Shown here in pieces: positions 24,445 through 36,600 of a stretch of DNA of 64,000 bases (its first letter is position 1; each line of letters starts with the position of its first letter). Made by a program: the position numbers and the translations under genes. The notes below the pieces were generated by a model that worked only from the letters and a program-made list of their open reading frames with translations, had not been told where the DNA came from and ran no database searches. Source of the stretch: Enoplolaimus lenunculus (Eukaryota; Nematoda; Enoplea; Enoplida; Thoracostomopsidae); NCBI GenBank assembly GCA_030248215.1, contig JASANG010003262.1, positions 62,001-126,000 of the forward strand. The letters are read 5' to 3'.

Positions 24445-24583
24445 ATGGCTTTTGATGTGCGTCGCTTGAGGTTCAAGAATATTCATTGCAGTCGTCTTCG
24501 AAATTACCTGTTTGCTTGCTGTATTATGGCATGCTCTCTGATATCGCTCACTGCAGCGCAAAATAGTCGTAATGCATTGTTGA
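24445..24583 (+). CDS. exon 1: start codon and signal peptide
   Basis: ATG in a CAAGATGG context opens 46 codons: a basic N-region with several Arg, a hydrophobic core at residues 21-35 (YLFACCIMACSLISL) and a plausible signal peptidase site after TAA at 36-38. The donor TTGA|GTAAGT splits a codon after its first base (phase 1), exactly what the first EGF exon 1 kb downstream needs. No upstream exon is required. A different first exon further upstream cannot be excluded without transcripts. Confidence 0.7.
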
Positions 24584-27500
24584 GTAAGTTTGGGGTTAAT
24601 AAGCACCAGAGTACTACCGGATGCAAAAAATACTACAACCTTAACCGGAACCGGAAGTCAACAAAACTTGCCGGTTGCCGGAAGTGACGCCGGAGCTGAC
24701 GCGAAATAATGTAGAAAACCTTGTTTAATTTGTTAATTTGAGCAAATATTGGTAAAGCGTTGTTAAAAATTTTGGTTTTAGGTATATTTTTCAAAAATTC
24801 CAATAATATTTTCTCAAAAATTGTACCAAAACTTATAACCAAACACACTGAACGATACAATTTTTGTGAAACTAAAAAATTTCACTATTGAAATTGCCGG
24901 AAGTTTCCATTCAATTTTTGTGAACCTAAAAATCTTCACTACCTAAATTGCCGGAAGTTTCCACGAATATTCTACCGTAACCAAAGGTCAATTTTCTGCC
25001 GGAGCCGGAGGCGGACCTCCGTTTGAATCGTGATAAGTACACATAAACCAGAAACTAGAAATACAGCAGGCTGACGGCGAACCGGCTAAGTACCAATTTG
25101 TTTTCGAAATTTCTTAAAAATTCAAATTCGTTTCAAACGGCATTTAGTAGCAAGTGAACTATTGAAAATTCATAAAGAAATGAGTTTGTAAAAATTCTGT
25201 TTACGAAATTTAAGTAACATTTGACGATTACAAGTTAACTCGGCATTAACCGCCCCAGAAATCCAATTTACATACTACAGTTTGCTCTGAACCAAACAAG
25301 CCATTGCCCAAGTTCTTGCGGATCTGGTACACCATCAATTATTTAGCCCTCAATGTGTGTGCCGAGTGAAAATGTTTGAAGTATATATTTTTAAGACAAA
25401 TGATTATCACTCGGCATATGCATTGAGGGCTAATTGATGAAATCCCATATGTGCAAGAACTGTCACTCGCACAAGTGAAACCAACGATTTTGGGAGGCTC
25501 TAATTACAGTCTATCCGTGCCAGAGCAAAAATGTCAACTTTTTCCTCGTGTAGATTTAAACGGAAGTTTTGTTTAATTTCAGCATTCAATCCATGCCAAG
25601 ACAACAGTCGAAACGATTGTGATCCAGACGGCGGTGTTTGTGAAGAAGTGGGCGAATTAGGCGGATATACGTGTAAATGTCGTGATGAGTTCATCGATGC
25701 GTCGACCAGAAAACAAAAACCAGGCCGGATTTGTAAACCAAGTAAGCCTCTTTGGCGATCCTGCTCGTATTTACTTTTGGGGAGTCGTTAATTGGCGTGG
25801 TTGCAATAGAAAAGATCTTACCGGTCCGATCCAGAGTGGTGCTTGAGGAGGGACTCAGGATAACCTAGAAAACATTTTGCCCCCCCCTTATATAAAATTT
25901 TCTACATAGCTTTAAATCACCGGACATTCTTATATTCACCACTTAAAAATGTTATCCCTTTTCCAGTAAAGTGACCTGTCTACAAAGCTGAGGCTTTGGC
26001 TTTCTGTTCGTTTACGCTGAGGCTTCACTTTGTTTCATGCTTATTTTTACGTTTAGTATTAAGCTTAGGCTTAGGTTTAGAAATAATAGTCTACTCTTTG
26101 CAAAGGAATATTGGCCGACTGATTCGCATTGAGTTCAATGGTGCTAACGTTTTGCTATCAGGCGGCGAGATAGCAAAAAATTAGCATCATTGAACTCAAT
26201 GCGAAACCGCCAGCCAATTCTGACGAATTGGTTCATTTAACCAAGAGTGAATGATCACTAAGAATGTACCCGGCACGCGTTGCATTTTTGGCCTACCCTC
26301 CCCCTTGTTTAGGGGGTCTTTATACAGTTTTATATTGTAGTAAAGGAGGAAATTGTAACCCCCCTTATTTAAGGGGGTAGGTATACTGAAGCATACTGTT
26401 AATCTCTTGCTTAAACCCCCCCGATTGAGGTGGTTAGGCCAAAAACGCAACGTGTGTTCTTTATTACACAGAATGTACCCAGTTAAACACGTTCGTTTTG
26501 TGCTCAGAACCATAATGCAGAAAACCTGTCATACAGACCTAAAACAGTTTATTAACTATACATTACAGATAAAAAAGTAACACAGTGGCTGGGTTTCTGA
26601 AATCTTACTTAAGTATTTAGTTAAGTTTTGCTTAAGATATTACTTTATTCCCGACTTAAGTAAAAACTTAACTATTCGGGCAAAAACAGCCAAATGTGAG
26701 CCATGGTCATAACAAGAAAGTAATAGTTTCGCTTTATGTTATGGAGGCATCATAAGTGTACATTTTCAATTGGACCAAGGTTCGTATACCTTATTTGTTA
26801 TCAGTAATATTTTCAATTTAATCAGCTATTTTAAGTATTTACTTAAGTATGCTTTTGAAAACGACAAAATTATTAATTGCTTAGCACGTACATAATTATA
26901 TTAAGTCGTACTTAAGTAGGGTTTAAAAACCAAGGTATTGTGTTCGAAAATTATTGTGAAAAATGCATTATTTTAAAATTGCAGTCGTTGACGAATGCAG
27001 TACTGGTCATCATGATTGTCATGAAGCGGCAGAATGCATTGATACACTTGAACGATATCAGTGTGCATGCCTTGAAGGTTACGAAGATATATCACCTGAT
27101 ATTGCCAACGAACCTGGTCGAGTTTGTGTGCCAAGTGAGTGTTAGTTCTTTTCTACGCTCATTCTATATCTCAACGAATTTTCTGATGAATTAGGTTTCA
27201 CAATGCAATTTGGTAATAATATCCTGCAAAATTTTAATCTCATTTGCTCAAAAAAGCTAATGTAACATTGTGTTCAAAACTTGTCTTTATTGTTCATTTA
27301 AAGAACATTATTTGCAATATTTTTTACCTCAAAAACGTCCAAAACCCGTTGTACAGTCGCATTATTCTACTAGGAAATTATAATTTTAAACAATTTATTG
27401 TACATCAAATGATCCAAAAGCTACTATACTGACAAATTATTCTTGTTGTAAATTATAATTTTTGACAATTTTTTGTACCTCAAATTAACATAAAAACTGT

Positions 27501-30500
27501 TGCACTGTCAAATTATTCTTGTTGGTAATTAACCCTTTCACTCATAGAGTATACTATGAGCAACTAAATACAATAATGTACAAGCAATGTACACACTCTG
27601 AGCAGTGTTTAACATTTATAACATATATGCGCAGTGCAAAATCCCCACAAGACGTGAGAGCGTACCCGGGTCTCGAGCGTCAAGCTCCAATAGCTCAGTG
27701 ATCATCGTAAACGTGTCCCACTCGTGAGACTGGGATTCGAATCTTACCTTGAAAATTCATCTCATATGAAATTGAAAATATTCATGTAAGAAAGAGATAC
27801 AAATTTTAAGAATTTTTTGTACCTCAAATGATCCAAAAGCCGTTATACTGACTAATTATTCTTCTTAGAAATTTTCATGAGAATTTTTTGTACCTCAAAT
27901 TAACATAAAAACTGTTGCACTGTCAAATTATTCTTGTTGGTAATTAACCCTTTCACTCATAGAGTATACTATGAGCAACTAAATGCAATAATGTACGAGC
28001 AATATACACACTGTGAGCAGTGTTTAGCATTTATAACATATATGCGCAGTGCAAAATCCCCACAAGACGTGAGAGCGTACCCGGGTCTCGAGCGTCAAGC
28101 TCCAATAGCTCAGTGATCATCGTAAACGTGTCCCACTCGTGAGACTGGGATTCGAATCTTACCTTGAAAATTCATCTCATATGAAATTGAAAATATTCAT
28201 GTAAGAAAGAGATACAAATTTTAAGAATTTTTTGTACCTCAAATGATCCAAAAGCCGTTATACTGACTAATTATTCTTCTTAGAAATTTTCATGAGAATT
28301 TTTTGTACCTCAAATTAACAAAAAAACCGTTGTATTGTCAAACAAAATTGTTGATAATTATTTATATAATTTTTCAGTTTTATCTGGTTGTCCGAATGAA
28401 ATTCAACGCGAGTGTTCTTCGAACGCCGACTGTGTACATTTGGGTGGATTCAAATACGATTGTAGATGTCAGTTTGGTTTTATCGATCAGTCGAGCGACA
28501 TTAGCAATCTACCGGGACGCTTGTGCAATAAAGGTTAGACTCGACGCCAAATAGAGTTGGGGGGGGCAACAAATGTTGACACCTCCTACGCAACCTTTTG
28601 TTGCAACAGTAGCAGGATTTATCGCTAATTAATAATATAATCGGGAGATATTTGAGTTGATTTAGCTACAGGTGCCAAACGTTAACTGTGCGTGGGATCG
28701 GTTCAGATTTCAGGTGCAAAACAGTAGAACAACATTGAATTATTCGTTTACAATTAACCCGATAGCCATAGTGTAGAAGCTTATTTCAAGATCTCTGGCT
28801 AATAATTAGAGACCGTATTTTTCAAATGTGTGTATCACCTAACACCAGTTGGCGATAGGTTTTGTAACTTTTGAATCAGTGAATGCTGAGGCTCAATATT
28901 CAGCACATTTTTGGCACATCATTTACTCTATGCCTGTGTCAATTTTGAGTTCAACAACTACAATAGTTAGTGAGTTTGAAACCTGTTACTAACTGATGAT
29001 AGTTGCTATACGCATTTCAAAAACGGGCCCAAACCGAAATTGATTTTAATTTGCGTTAAATTAATATGTGCGGTGTTTTGTTTTTCAGTTAACCGTGAAT
29101 GCGATTTTCCACATTTGAACGATTGCCACAGTGACGCGATTTGTATTGACGTCACCGATAGTTACACATGCGCGTGTCCAGACGGATTTCGAGACGAGTC
29201 GGGTGATCCGAGAAAACCTGGTCGCGTTTGTGTCAAAAGTATTTTAATTTGTTAATTATTCTGTTTTTATGTTTTGCTTTTTTATTGCTTTTAGGTTTTG
29301 ATGCATTCTGCGATTTGTAATTTGCATACCACGCACGTATGTAAAAATCAGCTGTAACACTACCCGAAATACGTATGTGGGGCATTCTAGCTTTATATAG
29401 ATTTAAGACTTTACATAGAAATATTTGTTTTCAGGTGAAATTGTGATAATCGAATGTAATGTTAATGACCCTGCTGCGTGCAACGCCGATTTAAGCGAAG
29501 TTTGTACGTTTGAAAACGGTGGCTATCGTTGTACGTGCCCTCCTGGCGTATCACGGTTACCTGATCGACGTTGCAAAGGTAACTGGTTCCTTATTACAGA
29601 TGCTTACATTTTAGCTAAACAGCGTTTTTTCGCACCAACATCTAAAATAAAATGCACTACACAAATTTTGCCCATGTTTGGATCAGGGCCGGATCGTTTT
29701 CCGGAGGGGCTATAATAGAGTCAGTTTAAGCTTTAGACTAATTTTTTTGCTTGGGCTTTAGGCTTAGGAATAGGCTCATCCATATGCTTAGGCTTAGGCT
29801 TAGGCTTACGTTTAGGCTTACGAATATGCTTATACTAGTTTTCGCGAATTTACCTGTTCAATTTTTGATAATTTAAACGTATCGTATGCGTTCGCGCTCT
29901 TTATTAGTATAGTTTTACAGGATAGCCACAAAATTACAGCTAAAAACGTTTTGCAACGGTGGAATAGGTTTAGGAACAGGAATTTTTATTTTGGTACAAT
30001 TTCCTAATGGTACATTATATCTGCAATTTTAAAATTATTTTAACGTTTGTAGATTAGCCGGACGCGCGACAGGGAATCAAAATTATTCTGAAATTTTCGC
30101 CGGAACAGGAATTCTTAGTGGATCCTGCTATTTTAGCGTGTTATCATTTACCGGAACAGAAGAAACAATTGAGTTTTGGCAGTAGAATGTCTATACGGTA
30201 CACGAAATCAACTGTGAACCGGTTCGACTGTTAGATTAATGTTTCAGTGATCGACGAATGCTCCGAGCCTCGTTTGAACGATTGTTCGCCAGATGCGATT
30301 TGTATCGACACTGCGGATTCGTATCAATGTCAGTGTAATCCAAATTTTGCCGATGTTTCTCAAGATCGCAGTCAACCTGGTCGACTCTGTAGAGCGTGTA
30401 AGTTGCCAAATCAAACCCGATTTCAAATACAGCACCCAGAAGTTTGGATTGGTGTGACCAGCAATGGAACAAGACCTAAACATTCAGAGTCATTTTGTCA

Positions 30501-30566
30501 AACCATAGGGTTGCGCTATACTTGTCTTGCGGCGCCGTCCGGTAAAGTATTGTTATTCTTCTTCTT

Positions 30567-30636
<70 letters not shown>

Positions 30637-33600
30637 GTATTAGTATTAATATTATTATTGTTATTATTATTAATTTTAACAAAAATCGATGCTAACTCAA
30701 AAAACTAATATAATTTTTGTGGTAACAAATTTGCATTGTTACTTTTTTAACACATTCATAGTTAGCGCAACACATTAAGCTCAGGGTGTAACCGGATATC
30801 AGTTGACGTTAAGAGTTGGTGACCGTTTCTGTTCCCGTTACTGAAAAACCCTATATCCGCTAATTATTATTATATTGCTATTATTGTGATCATTATTGTT
30901 ACTATTACTAATATTATTTTATTATTATTATTTAATTGTTTTTTTATTCACATTTTAGTGCAAAACGAATGCGCAAACGGTGAAGCCGATTGCAATGAAC
31001 ACGCAAGTTGTATTGATACCGAACAATCGTTTGAATGCCGATGTCGTCCAGGATACGCTGATGTATCAGAACAGTTCAATATGCTGCCAGGGCGCAAATG
31101 TGTTGTAGGTAGGTTGAACTTTGGGTCGTGCGAAGGAAAGCGAAAAATGAAAATAGGAGTAATATTTTGTCTTTCGTTAAGTTTCCAATAAAAACGTGAA
31201 AAACGCTTTTATAGCCTTTTGAATCACTTCTCGTATCTTGGCGGTTGGCAAATTTCTCGCTTTAAGCTTGAGTCAAAAGGGTTTTACTTAATTTCTCACT
31301 AATCCAGACTGAGAGCGAATGATAATCTCCAAAGTTTGGGTGTAAGTCTGCATGGTATCACGATAATTCGTCGCCCGCCAACGCGCCGCCCGAGCCACTG
31401 TTAATTCGAAATTTCATCGACTTGACAATTATTCGACCATCACTGTGTTTAAGCTTAGGCTAAGAAATACGCTTACGATTATGATTAGGTTTATTCATTG
31501 GATTTAGGACACTCTTGAGCGGCCAGTGGTCGGGCTTCGAATTGTTGTAGATTCGATTTGCTCAGAGTCACTACGTGCACACGGCGATGACGTATCCCAT
31601 CGCCATACGTTTTACGTTTGATCCACGTCATTTTAAACGCGGTGATAAGCCAAATTTAATTATTAAATTTTTGAATATTTTTAGCTGTTAACGAATGTTT
31701 GGACGCAAATTTGAACGATTGTGCCCCTGATGCGTTATGTCAAGATTCAAAAATTGGCTACATTTGTCAGTGTCCGGACGGATACGTTGACGCGTCACCG
31801 GATATTAACCAGTATCCTGGTCGTGTATGTAATCCAAGTAAGCGTTGAATGCATTGAAACTCTGAAACAGATTTTCAACTAAAATTTGTTGCGATATTAC
31901 GAATTCAAAGTCTTCAATACTGCAAATGATTAATTTTGTTCAAATATTAATACAGTCAATCTAAAGACCGAACGGAACAACATGGGTGAACCATAACAGT
32001 TATAACCACGAATCCAAAGTATTCCTTAGGCGTTGGCTTATCTTACGCTTAGGCTTAGTAATATGGTGAGAATAGCAGCATGCTACTGAGGCAATTGTTG
32101 CTAGCTTAAGGTTGAAGTTTTCCTTGCGTATATGGCTAGGCTTAGGAGTAGAGGTAAGCTAATAAGTAAAAGTCGATAGAAGTGAAATTACATTATACAA
32201 CATCAAAAATACGGAAATCAAAATAAAATCTATCAAATACTATTAATTCGCTATATAACTAGTGTTATGGTTGGGAATATTGGCCAATGTACAGAACATG
32301 GGCGGAACAGTATTATAAGCTAATTCCAAAGCCTAAGCCTAAGCGTAAGAATGCGTACATTCCTAAGCCTAAGCCCAAGCCCAAGCCTAAGCGTAAGAAT
32401 GAGTTTATTCCTAAGCCTAAGCCTAAGCCAAAAGCCTAAGCCAAGAAAAAACATAAGGTCTAAACCTTAAGCTTATTCTATTCCAGTCCCACAGAAAAAC
32501 GTTCCGCCCCTGATCTTTACATGGGTCGGAATATTCGAGTACGATCTTTTCGTGAGTCTCAATGGAACGGTTTGTGTTACTGGTTCGCGTAGCGGCCACA
32601 GGTTGCCCACATTTCTATCGTTGTTACTCAGCCATTTTGTAAGAAATGGCATACACCCGTCTTAAACCAATGCTTCGGCAATGCTGCAAGCATTTGAACA
32701 ACATCACGAGTGAAGCGAGCGATAAGTCGAACACAATTTTAGTGCTAAACTTTAATACAAATGAGTACAAAACTTTGGTTTAAATCTCTGTTTCAGTGGG
32801 GTATAGGCCGAAGCGCCCACTTAGACGGAGAGCAAGGTGGGGTCAGACCTCCCTCTGAAAAACTTTTCGGGCGTTAAAAATTTTCAAATTTGTTGCAGGT
32901 CACTGAAAACCCTTGCATGTTCTTTCTGAAATAATTTTAGCCGTTTCCTCTTAGCAAGGTGAACTGGCTACTTCCCTTCGCCAGTGCCTGCAGTATACTT
33001 TAGTACAACTGAACAACTTAGTTTTACTACATTCTATTTCAGAGCCTGAACCTCCACCAGATTCGACAACAATCGCAACGCAACTCGACCAATGTGATCC
33101 CAACTTCCCAAGCTGCGACAATGGCGATGTTTGCCGCGACGTTCACGGTAATGGCGAATCAATTTGCACTTGCCCCGAAGGTGCGCAACGATTTGCGGAT
33201 GGTACTTGTCGAAGTAAGCGAATTTTTGTCTAAATTATCGGCGGCTAATCTAGAGAACACGGCCGTTACAGTAGTATAAGCATATTGCTAATAAGCTAAC
33301 TCTATTGCAGTCCGGAAGAAAAACATTCCTTCCCTGATCTTTTTACATGGGCCAAATTATCTAAGCATTTTTTCTAAATTTTAGTCTAATTGATACAAAC
33401 ATTAATATTGAAGGCAGGGTTGTGCAAAGCGGTACATCAACAGTTGTTGGGATCACTAAACAATTTTTATATCCGTAGGTATAAAGAGTTTAAATCTTTG
33501 TCACACTGTCTCCAGGTAAATGTTTTGCTGAAAACTTGGGTGACCCTTCCGAAACCAAGATCCTGGCTGCGCCCATATCTGTTCCTAATTGGTCCGCAAC

Positions 33601-36600
33601 AGTCCATATCGACACGAATCCTCTACCATAATTTATTCAAATATTGAAACATTTACTTAAAAGTGAAATTTAATTTTAAAATTTTTTTTCAGTATTCGAC
33701 GCATGTTCACAACGCAACGACTGTTCACCGAACGCGATTTGTTCAAATCATTTGAATGGTTACGAATGTCAATGCAAACCCGGACATTTAGATCGTTCCG
33801 ATAATCCGTTAGTACTTCCGGGTCGTGTTTGTGTTGAACGTAAGTGATCAATACTAGGGGCAGAGATGATCGCTTGGATCTGTTTCTCGTTGAAATTTTT
33901 TGAGAAACGTGAAAAAAATATATTTTTGAGGCGAAAAACTTTTTTTACATCAGGATATACCCATCGCAGGATAAAATTTTGACTACGCTTCTGATCGAAT
34001 TATGTATTTGTTTTTTACCTGATATAAATTCCGGGGGGTTCTTGTGTTACAAACTGAAAAATACCCCTTAAACAAATCGTAATGTAACACTGATTTCTGA
34101 ACCACCCCTGGCGATGGCTCATTACACTGTATCACAATCTTAGAATAGTTTCGGCCCATGTAAAGATCAAGGGCGGAACGTTTTCCTGTGGGACTAGAAA
34201 AGAGTAAGCTTAAAGTTTTAGGTTATTTTTCGCTTGGCTTACGCTTAGGCTTAGTCTTAGGAATATGCTCGTTCTTTTGCTTAGGCTTAGGCTTAGTCTT
34301 AGGAACATGCTCATTCTTATGCTTAGGCTTAGGCGTAGGCTTAGGCTTTGGAATATGCATATAATACTGTTCCGCCGCTGTTCTTTACATTGACCATGAT
34401 TTCCATCAAAAATAAGAATATTGTGCGTTACAAATTCAAGTAAAACTGCATACTCATGTCTAAAACAGTAAAGATTGCGCTATTATTTATTGTGCCGGAC
34501 CGCCGTTGCATGCCGCTGTACGTTGCTATTGGAAACATAGGCAAAATCTATTTAATGGCGTGCGACTATTTTTTAATAAGCTAATTTTGTCGCACAGTGA
34601 TCAACGAATGTGCTAGCGAACAATTGAACGACTGTGATCCGCACGCGGACTGCATCGATACACGTGATGGATACATTTGCAGCTGCAGGGATGGCTTTGT
34701 TGATTTTTCGTCGAGTCTTGAGTTGCCTCCTGGACGAAAATGTGCCAATGGTACGTTTTTGCGGTCAATGCCATGCGTAGCGTCACCCATGTTCCCAAAT
34801 TTGGGCCCTCGCTCTTCAAAGGGGGCTACCCAATTTGCACAAAAAAGGTTTTTTTTGGCACATACTCTTAATTATTCTTAACTCTAGTTTTTCGCTTTAT
34901 TCGCTCACAAAATTAGCTTTTAGACCCAAATTGTAGTTTTTGAGCTAATATTAGATTGGCTGAAAAAATTTCGGATGGGTGCCCTTGCAGCTAAACTCGG
35001 GGAAAGGATGGGATTCGTTTTAGGGACCTGTACGCTGACTTTGGGAAGAACCTGTCACACACTAAGCACGGTACTAATTACGGTAATTAGCTGTATTGTC
35101 TAGTGTGTGTTGTGTAAGCACCAAGCGCCAGTTAGCAACGGGTTGCAACGTAGGCAAACTGTATATCAAACTGTGGTTCTGAATTTTTTTTCAAAATGTA
35201 AAAATCGGAACACGAAAATTTTGCCAAACGTTCAAGGTTATTCAATCGATCAAACGTTACAAAACCTGTCTCTGGTTAACGCTAAGTGATTGGTTCTTTT
35301 TTTATTTCAACAATGGTATTTTTAACAGCTCAACGCGTATTGGCTAGCTGTTACATCTGAATGCTGATCGGTTAGTTTCAGCCAATCATACGGCAAATTT
35401 ACGAGGTTAGCAGCCAATGAATGATCAGAACAGCCATCAGTAAAGCTACTATATTAATTGACTAATTTGGCATTTCTTCTCACGCAACGTCAATTGGTTA
35501 ATGTTTATCATCTGAACGCTGATTGGCTCGTTGCGCTACTTAATGAGCAATAATTCATAATTTCAGCAACCAATGAATGCGCAGAACATCCATTTCATCG
35601 TTTGCATTCTTGTGACGATAACGCTGACTGTGTCGATACTCCGGATGGTTATGTATGTATTTGTGCTCCTGGATTCATTGATGTATCTCATACAGCTGGA
35701 CTGCCTCCGGGACGTGTTTGTACTGTAGGTAAGCGCCACAACTGTGAGTTATTTTTGAATATTTCATTGAAATTTTAGCCCATGTTACTTTTAAGGCTGT
35801 CCCGGTTTCTGGTGAGTCTGTAAAAGAGTAGGCTTACATTCTAGACTACATTCTTTGCTTAGGCTTAGGCTTAGGCTGAGGCTTAGGAATACGCTTTCAC
35901 AACGCTTAGGCTTAGGAATACACTTAATCTACTGTTACGGTCTTAAAAGTAACATTGGCCGAAAATTTTATGGATCAGTGTTCACATTTGGGTCGCTATA
36001 CGACAGACAAATTTTAAACTCAACACAAATATTTTTTGTGCGATTTGCATATAAAATATACACATACATACTGTCACTGGCCTAGGTTAAGGGACAGACT
36101 CAGGCTTAGGTGTCGGAAAAGGCTTATCTGATCCTAACGTCTAGGCTGGAACCCTTGGCTAAACCTCAACCTAAGCCTAAAGCCGTAACCATAAATGTGG
36201 AGGATAGTGTACATCGGCCGTTTTGAAACAATTAAAATGCATAACTGCCTGCATTTAGGTTTGTTGTTGCAATTTAAATTTGATTTCAGAAACCGTATGC
36301 AATCAACTCCAAGCGGATTTGATATTTTTGGTCGACGGAAGCGGAAGTATCGGAAGTTTTAGCTTCCGGCACGAAGTGTTGCGGTTCATTCAAGAATTTG
36401 TTGAATTGTTCGATATTGGGTCGTATCGAACTCGCGTTGGAATGATTCAGTTCAGTGACCAAATTCGACACGAATTCGATTTGAATACGTTTAGAACAAA
36501 GGCGGAAGTTTTGGAAGCTCTAGGATTGGTCAAGTATTTGACAGGTAAGAACGGTATAGGGGGTATTTTTTGTAGTTCCCCCCACATTACGCCAATGTGC

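Larger units (their letters stand above)
27471..28300. repeat. tandem duplication, 415-base unit
   Basis: 27471-27885 and 27886-28300 are about 98% alike, and the first bases of a third copy start at 28301. Each unit joins a short TTTTGTACCTCAAAT monomer (older copies from about 27315) with a SINE-like insertion. Confidence 0.95.

Noticed and set aside
27519-28116. Two identical-looking 60-codon frames 415 bases apart
   Set aside because: They lie within the duplicated SINE-like unit and contain its tRNA-like head; not protein genes.
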